64,000 nucleotides of DNA from Cyanobium sp. Tous-M-B4 (GTDB lineage Bacteria; Cyanobacteriota; Cyanobacteriia; PCC-6307; Cyanobiaceae): positions 310,001 to 374,000 of the forward strand of contig NZ_JAGQBA010000002.1 in NCBI RefSeq assembly GCF_024345395.1, given 5' to 3'. Shown one piece after another: positions 9,152 through 18,313 of this stretch (position 1 is the first letter of the stretch; every line of letters begins with the position of its first letter). The position numbers and the translations under genes were made by a program. The notes under the pieces are model-generated. The model ran no database searches. It was not told the origin of the DNA and saw only the letters and a list, made by a program, of their open reading frames with translations.

Positions 9152-10750
9152 TTGGCTCGCCGCTCGTTGCGCCTCTGGTGTTGCTTTACCGGAGCTCTGG
9201 CCATGGGCTGTATGCCGGCTCGGGCTGCCGAGGAGTTGGTGCTGCAACTCGATGGCCTGGCGCTGCCCATCGACCTGGTGGCCCTGGAGTCCTGGACTCG
9301 CCAGCCCCAGCAGGCATCTAACGACCTGAAGGCGTGGCTCAATCTGCTGGAGCCCCAGAGTCGCCGCGACCTGGTCCGCTTGCTGCAGGCGCCACTGCTG
9401 CGGGATCGCAGTTTTGGGCTGCAGCTGCTCAACAGCTGGACCGGCGAGCAGATGCTTAAAGAAGCCGGCAGCCTGCTGACTACCGGCCCTTCTGACCGCA
9501 GCACGGCACCGCTGCTGCTCAGCAGCCTGCGTCGGTTGCTGGAGGCACAGAGCAGCGTCTCCGCCCTGGAGCTGCTGCGGGCCCTGCCTGTGGCCAGCGT
9601 CACCCTGCGCCTCGATGGCGCGTTGCAGCTTGCCGGCCAGTGGCGCCGCCAGCTGCAGCGTCAAAACACTGCCCTGGAGCGGTTGCGCCAGCTGCCCCTG
9701 CCCCGGCGTAGCTCCAGTCCTTTGGGGTTTACCAGCGCCGTGCGGCGCCAGCCCCAGCGCCTGCAGCTGCAAGTTCCCCATCGGGTGGCGCCCCTGCCGC
9801 TGGAGCTATGGCCTGCCCAGCAGGCCCGCCGTGGCCCTTGGCTGCTGCTGATGCCGGGCCTGGGCGGCAGCGCCGACCAGCTCAGCTGGTTGGCGGCGGC
9901 TCTGGCTGATCGGGGTTGGCCCGTGTTGGTGGTGGTCCATCCCGGCAGCGACCAGCAGGCACTGCAGGCGTCGCTGCTTGGCGATGCCCCACCGCCCGGG
10001 GCCGAAACCTTGCCCCAGCGCCTGGCAGATCTGCAGGCCGTGCTCGAGGCCCAGCGGGAGGGCCAGCTGCCCTCTTTAGGCCCGGCGCCGGCGGGGGAGC
10101 AGGGCGTGGTGCTGGGGGGGCACTCACTTGGTGGCCTGGCTGCGCTGATGGGGGCTGGCCTGGTGCCGGAGCGGGGACTGGGTCGCCGTTGTGAGCTGGC
10201 CCTGGCGTCCTTGCCGCTTACCAACCTGTCGCGGCTGCTCCAGTGCCAGCTGCCTCGGATCACCGGTGATGGCGACGCCAGCGCCGGCCCCTTGCGGCCC
10301 CAGGCCACCCCCTTGCTGGGAGTGGTTGCCTTCAATGGTTTCGGCAGCCTGCTTTGGCCCCACCGCGGCCTGCAAGATCTCAACGTGCCGGTGTTGCTGG
10401 TTGGCGGCAGTCTCGATCTGGTGACCCCTCCGGTGCAGGAGCAGCTGGCCGTGTTTGCTGGTGCCACCCATTCCCGCAGCCGGCTGGTGCTGGTTGAAGG
10501 TGCCAGCCATTTCTCACCGGTGCGTATCGACAACCGGGGCGAAGCGTTGTTTCGACTCGGTGAGGAGCTGGTGGGCATCGAGCCCCTGAAGGTGCAGGCG
10601 CTGCTGCTCAACGTCACCAGCGAGTTTCTGCAGGGCTTTGAGCACCCATTGCTGCTTACCCCCCAACGCCGCGACCAGGACGGCGTCCGGGCCTACGTGC
10701 TCGATCGCAACCAGGCTCGCCGCTGGCAGGGGTTGCTGCCGCCGGAGTGA
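9152..10750 (+). CDS. Alpha/beta hydrolase with N-terminal DUF1400-type domain
   Basis: A 532-residue exported hydrolase. The TTG start gives a signal peptide ending near MPARAAEELV. Next comes a helical domain (residues about 25-180) typical of cyanobacterial DUF1400 proteins, with repeated Leu/Arg-rich helices around lipid-binding-like LVLQLDGLALPIDL. An alpha/beta hydrolase fold follows: oxyanion segment LLMPGLGGSADQL, nucleophile elbow GGHSLGG, an Asp around GGSLDLVTPP and a final His in VEGASHFSPV. Substrate is unknown; lipase or dienelactone-hydrolase-like activity is usual for relatives. It converges with the ABC permease gene and is divergent from the MFS gene. Confidence 0.85.
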   Translation: MARRSLRLWCCFTGALAMGCMPARAAEELVLQLDGLALPIDLVALESWTRQPQQASNDLKAWLNLLEPQSRRDLVRLLQAPLLRDRSFGLQLLNSWTGEQMLKEAGSLLTTGPSDRSTAPLLLSSLRRLLEAQSSVSALELLRALPVASVTLRLDGALQLAGQWRRQLQRQNTALERLRQLPLPRRSSSPLGFTSAVRRQPQRLQLQVPHRVAPLPLELWPAQQARRGPWLLLMPGLGGSADQLSWLAAALADRGWPVLVVVHPGSDQQALQASLLGDAPPPGAETLPQRLADLQAVLEAQREGQLPSLGPAPAGEQGVVLGGHSLGGLAALMGAGLVPERGLGRRCELALASLPLTNLSRLLQCQLPRITGDGDASAGPLRPQATPLLGVVAFNGFGSLLWPHRGLQDLNVPVLLVGGSLDLVTPPVQEQLAVFAGATHSRSRLVLVEGASHFSPVRIDNRGEALFRLGEELVGIEPLKVQALLLNVTSEFLQGFEHPLLLTPQRRDQDGVRAYVLDRNQARRWQGLLPPE

Positions 10751-10758
10751 GTTAAGGC

Positions 10759-11790
10759 TCAGAACTTGATCCGCGGATCGAGCACGGCCACCAGCAGATC
10801 CACCAGCACCGTCACCAGCACCACCAGGCCGGCCACCACCACCACGATGCCCTGTACCAGTGGGTAGTCGCGCTGGCCGATCGCTTCCTGCAGCCGGAAG
10901 GCGATTCCTGGCCAGGAGTAGGTGACCTCGATCAGCAGTGCCCCGCCGATCAGCGACGCCACGGTGATGCCCGTGATCGTGAGCACCGGCAGCAGGGCAT
11001 TGGGCAGGGCGTGGCGCAGCACCACCCGGGCCTCTCCCAGACCGCGGCTGCGGGCTGCTTCCACGTAATCGGAGCCGAGGGTGCGGCGCAGATTTAGCCG
11101 CAGCGAGTTGGCGAAGATGCCGCTGAGCAATAGGCCCAGGGTGGACGCTGGCAGCACCAGATGGCGCACGCTCCCTAGCAGCTGCTGCCATTCGCCCGTG
11201 GCCAGGCCACTGCGCAGGCTGTCGAGCAAGTAGAAGCCACTGCCTTGCGGCGGCAGCAAGGTGGGCGGGAAGCGCCCCCCCACCGGCAGCCAGCCCAGCC
11301 ACACCGCAAACACCAGCTGCACCACCATCGCGGCCCAGAAGGGCGGTAGGGCATAGGTGCCGATGCCGTAGAGCCGGCCAGCTAGATCGAGCTTGCCTTC
11401 CGGGCGGGCAATGCCGGAAAAGCCCACCGCTAAACCGACAACGGCAGCCAGCAGCAGGGCCACCACCCCCAGCTCCAGGGAGGCCGGCAGGCTTTGGCGA
11501 ATCACTTCCGTCACCGGTTCCTGGTTGGTGAGCGAGGCGCCCAGGTCGCCATGCAGCAATTTGCCCAGGAAGCCGCCGTATTGGTGCAGCAATGGTTGAT
11601 CTAGGCCCAGCTGGGCCCGCAGCGCAGCGCGGGCGCTTTCGGGAGCGCGGGTGCCGAGCAGGGCGTCGATCGGATCCCCTGGCGCCAGCCGTAGCAGCAG
11701 AAAAACCAGGCTGGCGATCAGCCACAACATCAATGGCGCCAGCGCCAGCCGGGCGGCCAGGTAGCGCAGTAGGGCCCGGCGGCGGCTCAT
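10759..11790 (-). CDS. ABC transporter permease, DppB/OppB family
   Basis: An inner-membrane subunit of a peptide/nickel-type ABC importer, 343 residues with about six helices. It begins with a first helix ending in APGDPIDALLG, carries GDLGASLTNQEPV before helix 2, and has the EAA-type loop EAARSRGLGEARVVLRHALPNALLPV that contacts the ATPase. Its start overlaps the stop of the upstream binding-protein gene by four bases, so the two are translationally coupled. No second permease or ATPase is present here, so the remaining subunits must be encoded elsewhere. Confidence 0.9.
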   Translation of the reverse strand: MSRRRALLRYLAARLALAPLMLWLIASLVFLLLRLAPGDPIDALLGTRAPESARAALRAQLGLDQPLLHQYGGFLGKLLHGDLGASLTNQEPVTEVIRQSLPASLELGVVALLLAAVVGLAVGFSGIARPEGKLDLAGRLYGIGTYALPPFWAAMVVQLVFAVWLGWLPVGGRFPPTLLPPQGSGFYLLDSLRSGLATGEWQQLLGSVRHLVLPASTLGLLLSGIFANSLRLNLRRTLGSDYVEAARSRGLGEARVVLRHALPNALLPVLTITGITVASLIGGALLIEVTYSWPGIAFRLQEAIGQRDYPLVQGIVVVVAGLVVLVTVLVDLLVAVLDPRIKF

Positions 11791-13409
11791 GGTTTGCTGC
11801 TCCCTTGGGAGGTCTGCTTACGGGTCAATTCCTGGAGCAAGAGGCGGCCGGAGCCATCGAAACGGGGCTGGCTGATGCTGGGCTGGGCCCAGGCCCGCGG
11901 TGCCACCAGCCACACCGGTAGGTAGGGGTTGGCGGCCGCCGTTTGGCGCTGGATGCGGCGCAACAGGGCGGCGCGGGCGGGGCCGGCTACAGAAGCACTG
12001 CGCTCCAGGTCTAGTTGCAGGCCGGGTTTGGCCCAGAAACTGCCACTGGCGGCGCTGGCCCCCTTGAGACAGCGCTCCCCTTGGGCTTCCTCACAGCCCA
12101 GCAAGGGCACCAGGTAGTTGTCGGCATCGGGAAAGTCGCCCATCCACTCCAGCAGGATTAGCGGGAAGGCCCCTTCCCCTAGCTGGCGGTAGGCGGTGGT
12201 GGCCTCCATGCCGGTCACCTCTAGCTCAACGCAATCGCCCAGATCTTGCTGCAGCTGGGCCTGCCAGGTGAGGGCAAACATCCGGTCGGCGGGGATGTTG
12301 GAGCGGAAGGTGAGCGGCAGGGCCAGGCGCTTGCCTTGGCAGTAACCGGCCTGGCGATAGAGCTGGCGGGCCTTGGCTGGGTTGTAGCTGGGCCAGGCCT
12401 GGGGGTCGGAGCCCTTGAGGCTGGGGGGCACCAGATCGCGCAAGGGCGGCCGCAGGCCCAGGGTGACCCGGCGGCTGATGGTGTGGCGATCGAGGCTGTA
12501 GGCCACCGCTTGGCGCAGCCGGGGATCGTTGAGGGGCGGCTGGTCGGTGAGCAGGGTGAGGTAGCCGATCTCCAGTGCCGGACCGCTGCCCTCCCGCAGG
12601 CTCCCAGCTGCAGCCTGGCGTTGCAAGGCGGCCTGCTGGTCGATTTCGAGGCTGGTCGAGAGCAGCACATCCACCTCGCCGCTCTGCAGGGCGCCGTAGA
12701 GAGCGGTGGAATTACTGAGCGACACCAGGTCGATGCCGCCATTGGCGGGTTTGGGCCCCCAATACCCCGCAAACGGCTCTAAGCGTTGCTGCTGACCTGT
12801 AAAGAAGCTGAGCCGGTAGGGCCCGGTGCCCACGAAGCGGTCGTTGAGGAAGCGATCGCGATGGTTTTTGTAGGCGCTGGGGGAGAGGGGCGTCAGGTTG
12901 ACGGCGCTGAGCAGCTCGGCGAGGGGGCTGAAGGGGCGCTTGAGCGTCAGCTCGATTGTGTAGGGACCTACGGCCCGCGCTGCGCTTACCCGATCGCCCA
13001 GCAGGTAGCTGAGCTTGCCGATAGCTAGGAAGCGCTCCAGGCTGAACACCATGGCCGCGGCATTGAACGGCGTGCCGTCGTGGAAGCGCACGCCCTGGCG
13101 CAGCTGCACCTGGGCCTTGAGCCCGTCGGCGCTCAGCTGGGGCAGCGCCACTGCCAGGCGCGGCTCCAGCTGGCCAGCGGCATTGATCGCATAGAGCGGA
13201 TCGCCGATCGCGCTCAACAGCTGCATGGCACCGAAGGTGTAGGCGCCGCCTGGATCAACCGTGTCGATGCGGTTTTTGCTGGCAACTACAAGCCGGTTGG
13301 CCGACGCCTCGTGCTTGGGCCGGCAGCCGGAGAGAGCCAGGCCAGCTGTCAGGACGCTGGTCAGCAGGGCTGCTGCCAGGGTTTGGGTCAGCCGCGGAGC
13401 GCGGGGCAA
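11787..13409 (-). CDS. ABC transporter substrate-binding lipoprotein, family 5
   Basis: A periplasmic binding protein of the DppA/OppA/NikA class, 540 residues. The signal peptide ends in a lipobox (GLALSGCRPK), so it should be lipid-anchored. Family marks are RLAVALPQLSADGLKAQVQLRQGVRFHDGTPFNAAAMVFSLER (shown in parts: the FHDGTPFNA core), VGTGPYRL and the late block AVAYSLDRHTI. It is upstream of and overlaps the permease gene. Oligopeptide, nickel or another ligand is possible; no ligand-specific motif was visible. Confidence 0.9.
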   Translation of the reverse strand: MPRAPRLTQTLAAALLTSVLTAGLALSGCRPKHEASANRLVVASKNRIDTVDPGGAYTFGAMQLLSAIGDPLYAINAAGQLEPRLAVALPQLSADGLKAQVQLRQGVRFHDGTPFNAAAMVFSLERFLAIGKLSYLLGDRVSAARAVGPYTIELTLKRPFSPLAELLSAVNLTPLSPSAYKNHRDRFLNDRFVGTGPYRLSFFTGQQQRLEPFAGYWGPKPANGGIDLVSLSNSTALYGALQSGEVDVLLSTSLEIDQQAALQRQAAAGSLREGSGPALEIGYLTLLTDQPPLNDPRLRQAVAYSLDRHTISRRVTLGLRPPLRDLVPPSLKGSDPQAWPSYNPAKARQLYRQAGYCQGKRLALPLTFRSNIPADRMFALTWQAQLQQDLGDCVELEVTGMEATTAYRQLGEGAFPLILLEWMGDFPDADNYLVPLLGCEEAQGERCLKGASAASGSFWAKPGLQLDLERSASVAGPARAALLRRIQRQTAAANPYLPVWLVAPRAWAQPSISQPRFDGSGRLLLQELTRKQTSQGSSKP

Positions 13410-13434
13410 GGGGCGGCCGTCAAATCAACGCCAT

Positions 13435-13659
13435 TCAAGACCGACGCGGCCAGGCAGGGCGCACCTGTTGCAGGGAAATTTCAAACACTTCCGATCCCTG
13501 GCGCGCCAGGGGCCAGCGGCGCAGCCAGCAGCGGTCGTGGTGGTCGTCGACGCCAATCACTTGGTAGAGCTGCTCATCGCTTTCAAGGTGCACGCAGGCG
13601 CCTTGGTGAAGGTTGACGGTGCTCGAGGCCTGGGCACTGGAGCAGGTGGGGCCGGTCAT
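13435..13659 (-). CDS. Small conserved cyanobacterial protein, function unknown
   Basis: A 74-residue soluble protein. The central part (GACVHLESDEQLYQVIGVDDHHDRCWLRRWPL, of which VYQ-like VIGVDDHHDRCW is the core) has the look of a small beta-barrel, and the protein ends in Arg/Pro-rich sequence. There is no signal peptide or membrane helix. It lies just upstream of the ABC binding-protein gene on the same strand with a 25-base gap, so it may be first in that transcript. I regard it as real because its composition matches neighbours, but I cannot assign a role. Confidence 0.65.
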   Translation of the reverse strand: MTGPTCSSAQASSTVNLHQGACVHLESDEQLYQVIGVDDHHDRCWLRRWPLARQGSEVFEISLQQVRPAWPRRS

Positions 13660-13919
13660 GGGGTTAGGGGCTAACTGATTGGTGCTTGCTGGGCAGATGC
13701 TGCGGGGGACAGGGGCTAAACACTGTTCGCCTCGCTACAAACATCGGCCTGGGTGTGGGGATCTCGACAGGGCTTGCCGCAGCACTGGCCCTTTCAGATC
13801 AGACCCCGCTGGGGTCTTAATAATTAATTTCGATTTATACCCCCACTGTGGCCTGCCACTGGTCCCATTGGCCAGTTGATGGCGATTTGGAGACCTGATG
13901 GAGTCAATCAGGCCCGCTG
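13660..13919. other. Intergenic region with one hairpin
   Basis: A 260-base gap between hom and the small protein gene, both on the minus strand. It contains a perfect hairpin GACCCCGCTGGGGTC at 13802-13816 next to an AT-rich stretch (TTAATAATTAATTT) on its plus-strand 3' side. The T-rich tail is on the wrong side for ending the hom message, so it could be a bidirectional hairpin or part of the promoter of the downstream gene. No tRNA or known small RNA was recognised. Confidence 0.45.
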
Positions 13920-15233
13920 CTACAGGGTGCGCAGGCAGGCGGCCACGGCCTGAACATCTGACAGGGCCTCGATTGCGGCTAGGGCCTGGCGGAAGTTGGC
14001 TTCGCAAACCTCGTGGGTAATCACCACGATTTCGGCGGCGCCGGCGCTCTGGGTTTCGAACTGCACTATCGATTGAATCGACACCCCCGCTTCGCCAAAG
14101 CAGGTGCCGATCGCACCGATCACGCCAGCCCGGTCGCTGGTGCGCAGCCGCAAGTAGTTGCGGTGGCTGGTTACGGCACTCTCGACCAGCTGGCAGTCGC
14201 GCCAGCTGCCGGCGGCCAGCAGGGGATCGAGGGGCGCCTGAATGCCCCTACCGCCAGTGGCCTGGCGGATGCCGGCGATGTTGAGAATGTCGGCCACCAC
14301 CGCCGATGCGGTGGGTCCTGCTCCAGCCCCGGGCCCGTAGAACATCACCTGGCCCACGGGGTCTCCCTCCACCAGGATCGCGTTGTTGACCCCGTTCACC
14401 CCGGCCAGCGGATGGGACTTGGGCAGCAGGGTGGGATGGACGCGCACATCGAGGAGCTGCTCGGCTTGCTCACTTGGCATGGCCTGGGCCACGGCCAAAA
14501 GCTTCACCACGTAGCCAAGCTGCTCGGCGTAGGCGATGTCGCGGGCATCGAGCTGGTCGATCCCTTCGGTTGGGATGGCTTCGCGGGGCACCGGACCGCC
14601 GTAGGCCAGGCCCGCCAAAATTGCGATCTTGTCGGCGGCATCTCCCCCCTGCACATCAGCGGCGGGGTCGGCTTCGGCGTAGCCCAGGCGCTGGGCGTCG
14701 GCCAGCACGTCGGCGTAGGCGGCGCCCTCTGCCGCCATGCGGCTGAGGATGTAGTTGGTGGTGCCGTTGATGATGCCGCTCACCCGCTGGATCCGGTTGG
14801 CTCCCAGGGACTGCTTCAGGGGCTCGATGATCGGGATGCCGCCACCTACGGCGGCTTCGATCAGCACGTACACCCCGCTGCGGGCAGCGGCGGCGGCGAT
14901 CTCCTCGCCGTAGCGCGCAATTACGGCCTTGTTGGCGGTTACTACCGGTTTGCCGGCCGCAATCGCCCGCAGGATCAGGGAGCGGGCCGGCTCCAGGCCA
15001 CCCATCACCTCCACCACGATGTCTACCGCCGGGTCGTCGATCACTGCTTCTGGGTCGGTGCAGAGCAGTTCGGCGGCCAGCTCCACCGTGCGCGGCCGGT
15101 TCAGGTCGCGAACGGCCACCCGCCGCAATTCGAGTTCGCCCACCAGCGGGTGGCGGCCGGCTGGGGTCGCCAGGATGGCTGCCACACCAGCCCCCACCGT
15201 GCCGAGCCCGAGCAAGCCGATGCCGATGGTCAT
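13920..15233 (-). CDS. hom: Homoserine dehydrogenase
   Basis: Reduces aspartate semialdehyde to homoserine with NAD(P)H, the branch to threonine and methionine. The 437-residue protein has the Rossmann motif GLLGLGTVGAGV, the NADP contact VANKAVIARYG, the catalytic-domain block GGGIPIIEPLKQSL and GIINGTTNYILSRM, the substrate region FAEADPAADVQGGDAADK (YAEADP here), and a C-terminal ACT domain (RAGVIGAIGTCFGEAGVSI) for allosteric control. Length is normal. It is separated by about 50 bases from sufE upstream on the same strand. Confidence 0.96.
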   Translation of the reverse strand: MTIGIGLLGLGTVGAGVAAILATPAGRHPLVGELELRRVAVRDLNRPRTVELAAELLCTDPEAVIDDPAVDIVVEVMGGLEPARSLILRAIAAGKPVVTANKAVIARYGEEIAAAAARSGVYVLIEAAVGGGIPIIEPLKQSLGANRIQRVSGIINGTTNYILSRMAAEGAAYADVLADAQRLGYAEADPAADVQGGDAADKIAILAGLAYGGPVPREAIPTEGIDQLDARDIAYAEQLGYVVKLLAVAQAMPSEQAEQLLDVRVHPTLLPKSHPLAGVNGVNNAILVEGDPVGQVMFYGPGAGAGPTASAVVADILNIAGIRQATGGRGIQAPLDPLLAAGSWRDCQLVESAVTSHRNYLRLRTSDRAGVIGAIGTCFGEAGVSIQSIVQFETQSAGAAEIVVITHEVCEANFRQALAAIEALSDVQAVAACLRTL

Positions 15234-15281
15234 GCGTTGGGGGGTAGCGGTGCGGCGATCCTATAAATCAATTGGCTTGGC

Positions 15282-15713
15282 CTAGGGGGTGGCCGACAAG
15301 GACTGGGCTTGGGCCTGCATCAGCCGCAGGATGTTAAGAAAGCCGTTGGCCCTTGAGGGGGTCAGGCTGGCCTGCAGGCCGGTGGCGGCGATGAAGGCCG
15401 GATCAATGGCGGTGGCCTGCTGCGGGGTCAGTCCCTCAAGCCCTTCGATCAGCAGGGCCAGCAGTCCCTTAGTGATGGCGGCGTCGGAGTCACCGCGCCA
15501 GTGCAGGGCACCATCGACTAACTCCGCCACCACAAAAACCTGCGAAACGCAGCCCTTCACCTTGAAGGCGTCATTGCGAAATTCCTCGGGCAGGGGCTCG
15601 AGCTTTTTGGCCAGCCAAAGCACGTATTCGTAGCGGCGGCGTGGATCGCTGGTGCTGGCGAGGCGCTCCACCATGCGGTCGAGGGCCGGACTGCCGCTGG
15701 GGGTAATGCTCAT
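15282..15713 (-). CDS. sufE: Cysteine desulfuration protein SufE
   Basis: SufE accepts persulfide sulfur from the cysteine desulfurase SufS for iron-sulfur cluster assembly. The 143-residue protein has the family segment RYEYVLWLAKKLEPLPEEF and the sulfur-accepting cysteine in VKGCVSQVFV, followed by HWRGDSDAAITKGLLALL. The start shares one base with the stop of the upstream secreted-protein gene, so the two are probably co-transcribed. Identification is firm. Confidence 0.94.
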   Translation of the reverse strand: MSITPSGSPALDRMVERLASTSDPRRRYEYVLWLAKKLEPLPEEFRNDAFKVKGCVSQVFVVAELVDGALHWRGDSDAAITKGLLALLIEGLEGLTPQQATAIDPAFIAATGLQASLTPSRANGFLNILRLMQAQAQSLSATP

Positions 15714-16168
15714 CAGCGCCGGCCGCGGCGGCGCCAGCTCAGGGCTCCTCCCAGGGCGCCGGCTGCGGCACTGAGGCCGAGCAGTGCCAGCCCTGTTTGG
15801 CCTCCTTGCCCTGGTCGGGAGCTGTTGAAGCGAGTTGAAAGGGCCGGTGCTGCCCCTGGCAGCTCGAGATAGTCGCGGTGGCCTGGTCCGCGGTCTACCT
15901 GCAGTTCCCAGGCTGAGGTTGCGTTGCTGGGCAGCTGGAAGCGGAGCTGGCCGCTGGCATCGGTGCGACCTACTTCGATTGGTTCACCATTGGGTGGCAC
16001 CAGCCGTACCACCGCATCATCGGCGGGTTCCCCATTGCCGAAACGGCTGTCGAGCACCAGTTGATCGGTGAGGCTGCTCAGGCGCTCCAGGCTGCTTTCA
16101 ATCGCGTGGCTATGGGCCGGGGCGGCGCTGGCAAACAGCAGCAGGGCCGGAATTACACGCAGATTCAT
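15713..16168 (-). CDS. Secreted membrane-anchored protein with Ig-like domain
   Basis: A 151-residue protein with a signal peptide (LRVIPALLLFASAAPAHSHA), a compact beta domain with the pattern DDAVVRLVPPNGEPIEVGRTDASGQLRF (short form: GEPIEVGRTDASGQ) and a C-terminal membrane helix plus Arg tail (GLSAAAGALGGALSWRRRGRR). The middle resembles carboxypeptidase-regulatory-like or NikL/CbiL-type periplasmic domains found with nickel and cobalt uptake. That link is only by pattern, and no metal transporter is adjacent. It abuts sufE. Confidence 0.6.
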   Translation of the reverse strand: MNLRVIPALLLFASAAPAHSHAIESSLERLSSLTDQLVLDSRFGNGEPADDAVVRLVPPNGEPIEVGRTDASGQLRFQLPSNATSAWELQVDRGPGHRDYLELPGAAPALSTRFNSSRPGQGGQTGLALLGLSAAAGALGGALSWRRRGRR

Positions 16169-16175
16169 GGCTGAA

Positions 16176-16385
16176 TCAGGAAGCTTGCCAACGACTATCG
16201 CTACTTTTGCCGGCCTGAACCATCCGCACCATCGAACTCACCATCATCGAGAGGGCGTCGTGGCTCTGACCACGCTCCTGAAGTTCGGCAGCCAAGACCC
16301 TCTCTGGGACCGAGGCGTAGCTGCAGGGAGCAGTAAGAGCTTTGAGATCCAAGGCGTGGCCTGTTCTATGAGTTGATCTTGGCAA
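16176..16385 (-). CDS. Possible small protein of unknown function
   Basis: A 69-codon frame in an otherwise empty 250-base gap between the cyclo-ligase and secreted-protein genes. Its second half (PERVLAAELQERGQSHDALS then MMVSSMVRMVQAG) reads like amphipathic helices, which is why I keep it. Its first 25 residues look less protein-like, so a real start might be further in. No family recognised. It could also be chance. Confidence 0.3.
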   Translation of the reverse strand: MPRSTHRTGHALDLKALTAPCSYASVPERVLAAELQERGQSHDALSMMVSSMVRMVQAGKSSDSRWQAS

Positions 16386-16421
16386 ATAGCTGCTCGCAGC
16401 GCGTCCCGTGTAAAGGCATTG

Positions 16422-17006
16422 TCAAGAAGGGTGCCCGAGGCCGTTTTCATCGAGCCAGCCCTGCAGGGGCACATCCCAGGGGTCGCGCGGCAGCTGCTCA
16501 ACCCGGCAGCCGCGGGGCAGCACCGCCAGCGCCGGCACTTGGGCCCAGGCGGGGTCGGCCCGCAGCCGGTCGTACCAGCCGCCGCCATAGCCCAGGCGGA
16601 TGCCGGCCGCATCGCAGGACAGGGAAGGAATCAACAGCAGGCCCAGCTGCTCCGCGGCCAGCGCGCCGTCGCCATGCGCTGCGGATCGGGCCGCTGGTGC
16701 GGGGATGCCGCAGCCATCGGGCTCCAGGTCGTCGCCGCTCCGCCAGGGGCGGTACACCAGCCGGGCCGCCGGATCGCTTGGGGCGGCGGTGATGGCCGGC
16801 AGGGCCAGCTGGTTGGGCAGTAGGGCCTGCAGCGAGCGCAGGTCGACTTCGCCGGGCAGGGGCCAGTAGAGGCCCAGGTGGCGCCCGGGGGGCACCAGAG
16901 CTAGACAGTGCCGCCGGGCCTGGGCCTCGATGGCGGGCTGGGCCTCTGGCAGTAGGGCCAGGCGCCGGGCCCGGAATTGCTGGCGCAGGCTGGCTTTGGC
17001 GCTCAC
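16422..17006 (-). CDS. 5-formyltetrahydrofolate cyclo-ligase
   Basis: Converts 5-formyl-THF to 5,10-methenyl-THF using ATP, recycling a storage or inhibitory folate. The 194-residue protein starts with the basic helix [15 protein letters not shown] and carries the ATP-binding signature [15 protein letters not shown], plus [10 protein letters not shown] and [13 protein letters not shown], all typical. It overlaps the upstream ruvC stop by four bases, so the two are coupled. FolD lies elsewhere in the window, as expected for dispersed one-carbon genes. Confidence 0.92.
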   Translation of the reverse strand: MSAKASLRQQFRARRLALLPEAQPAIEAQARRHCLALVPPGRHLGLYWPLPGEVDLRSLQALLPNQLALPAITAAPSDPAARLVYRPWRSGDDLEPDGCGIPAPAARSAAHGDGALAAEQLGLLLIPSLSCDAAGIRLGYGGGWYDRLRADPAWAQVPALAVLPRGCRVEQLPRDPWDVPLQGWLDENGLGHPS

Positions 17007-17476
17007 CGCTGGAACCAGCCGGTGAGGGCGGCGGCTAGGGCATCGGCGGCGTCGTCGGGGCGGGGCGGGGTGTCGAGGTTGAGCTCGCGCATTACCGCTT
17101 CGAGCACGTCGTCCTTCTGGGCGTGGCCATGGCCGGTGAGGGCCAGCTTGATCTGCATCGGTGGAAACTCCACCACCGGCACCTTGAGCCGCGCCAGGGT
17201 CATCATCAGCACGCCGCGGGCCTGTACCACCGAGATCGTGGTGCTGGAGCGGTAGAAGAAAAACTTTTCCACCACTGCCAGCTGGGGCTGCCAGGTGCGG
17301 ATCAGCACCCGCAGGTCGCGGGCGATCTCCACCATCCGCTCCCCATCGCTGCGTCCAGGATCGGTGCGGATGATGCCGCAGTCGAGTAGGTGCTGGGCGC
17401 CGCCGCGGTGCTCCTCCACCTCAATCATCCCGTAGCCGACGCGGGCCAGGCCGGGATCGATGCCGAGGATCCTCAT
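17003..17476 (-). CDS. ruvC: Holliday junction resolvase RuvC
   Basis: RuvC cuts Holliday junctions made during recombination and repair. The 157-residue protein has the catalytic acidic residues in place: Asp in [15 protein letters not shown], Glu in [11 protein letters not shown] and the paired Asp near the end ([15 protein letters not shown]). The conserved [13 protein letters not shown] segment is also present. It overlaps the cyclo-ligase gene and follows the PAP2-phosphatase gene by a few bases. Length is normal. Confidence 0.95.
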   Translation of the reverse strand: MRILGIDPGLARVGYGMIEVEEHRGGAQHLLDCGIIRTDPGRSDGERMVEIARDLRVLIRTWQPQLAVVEKFFFYRSSTTISVVQARGVLMMTLARLKVPVVEFPPMQIKLALTGHGHAQKDDVLEAVMRELNLDTPPRPDDAADALAAALTGWFQR

Positions 17477-17479
17477 GGT

Positions 17480-18271
17480 TCAGCGCAGCATCGGCGGCAG
17501 GGCCTTGGCTGGAACTGCCCGCAGCAATTCGAGCTCCGCCCGTAGCGCCGGATCCTGCCGGAAGGCTCGCCACTGGGGACTGGCGATGATCTGCAGGGCG
17601 GCGTCAGCACCGAGGCGCTGGCCTGCCTCCACATCGGATGGGTAATGCACGCCGCAGAGCACCCGGTTGGCTCCACCCTGGCGGCCTACGTGATGGAGGC
17701 GCTCGCGACGCTCGGGAAGTAGATCGGCGAGCAGCTCGGCTGTGCTGCGGAACCACACGGCGTGTCCAGAGGGAAAGGAGCCGGTGTCTTCCCGTGGCAG
17801 ACAGGGCTCCAGCCCAGGGTGGGCGATGTAGGGACGGATGCGGCCCTGTTGTTGCTTGATCCTTCGATAGGCGCTGTTCACCGGCGCCATGAACGCGTGT
17901 AGGCCGGCGCTGAGCATTGGCGTGGCCTTGCCGAGCTCAGTGCCCACAGCGCTGCTGAAGACATTGAGGTCGCGATCTAGTAGCAGCCAGGTGGTGGCCA
18001 CGATCTCCGGGCTTCGGAAGCGCTGCAGCCACTCCAAGATCGCCAGATCAGCGGCTTCCGTGGCACTCCCGGGCGCTGGAGGGAGGCCAGCGATTGCGGC
18101 CAGTCGGCGCTGGTCGAGTTGGAGCTCCGCTGCTGCCGGTTCGGCTTGGGCGGCCAGGCATGTTTGCTGCAGGGCTAGGGCGGCCAGCAGACCAGCTACC
18201 CACTGAGACCGCCGCAGGGTGGTGGAACGGTGTGTTACACAGGTGGCCATGGCGGTGAACGTTGCAAACAA
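17480..18271 (-). CDS. Exported PAP2-family acid phosphatase
   Basis: A vanadium-haloperoxidase/PAP2-fold phosphatase, 263 residues or slightly fewer depending on start. The three active-site motifs are visible: KQQQGRIRP (Lys, six residues, Arg-Pro), SFPSGHA and NRVLCGVHYPSDVEAG. A hydrophobic N-terminal segment (WVAGLLAALALQQTCLAAQA) should act as a signal peptide, so the enzyme is periplasmic and resembles non-specific class A acid phosphatases. Internal ATGs are alternatives to the start used. It is next to ruvC, with no obvious functional link. Confidence 0.85.
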   Translation of the reverse strand: MFATFTAMATCVTHRSTTLRRSQWVAGLLAALALQQTCLAAQAEPAAAELQLDQRRLAAIAGLPPAPGSATEAADLAILEWLQRFRSPEIVATTWLLLDRDLNVFSSAVGTELGKATPMLSAGLHAFMAPVNSAYRRIKQQQGRIRPYIAHPGLEPCLPREDTGSFPSGHAVWFRSTAELLADLLPERRERLHHVGRQGGANRVLCGVHYPSDVEAGQRLGADAALQIIASPQWRAFRQDPALRAELELLRAVPAKALPPMLR

Positions 18272-18313
18272 TTGGGGGGAGGCAATATTTGAGGACTTCA
18301 GGGCCGGCGATGG

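Noticed and set aside
9071-9781. An N-terminal extension of the MFS transporter frame.
   Set aside because: It overlaps the divergent DUF1400 hydrolase gene, is Gln/Ala-rich without helices and lacks any transporter match.
13802-13816. Hairpin after hom considered as its terminator.
   Set aside because: The T-rich side is on the plus-strand 3' side whereas hom is read on the minus strand, so it was listed only as a hairpin within the gap.
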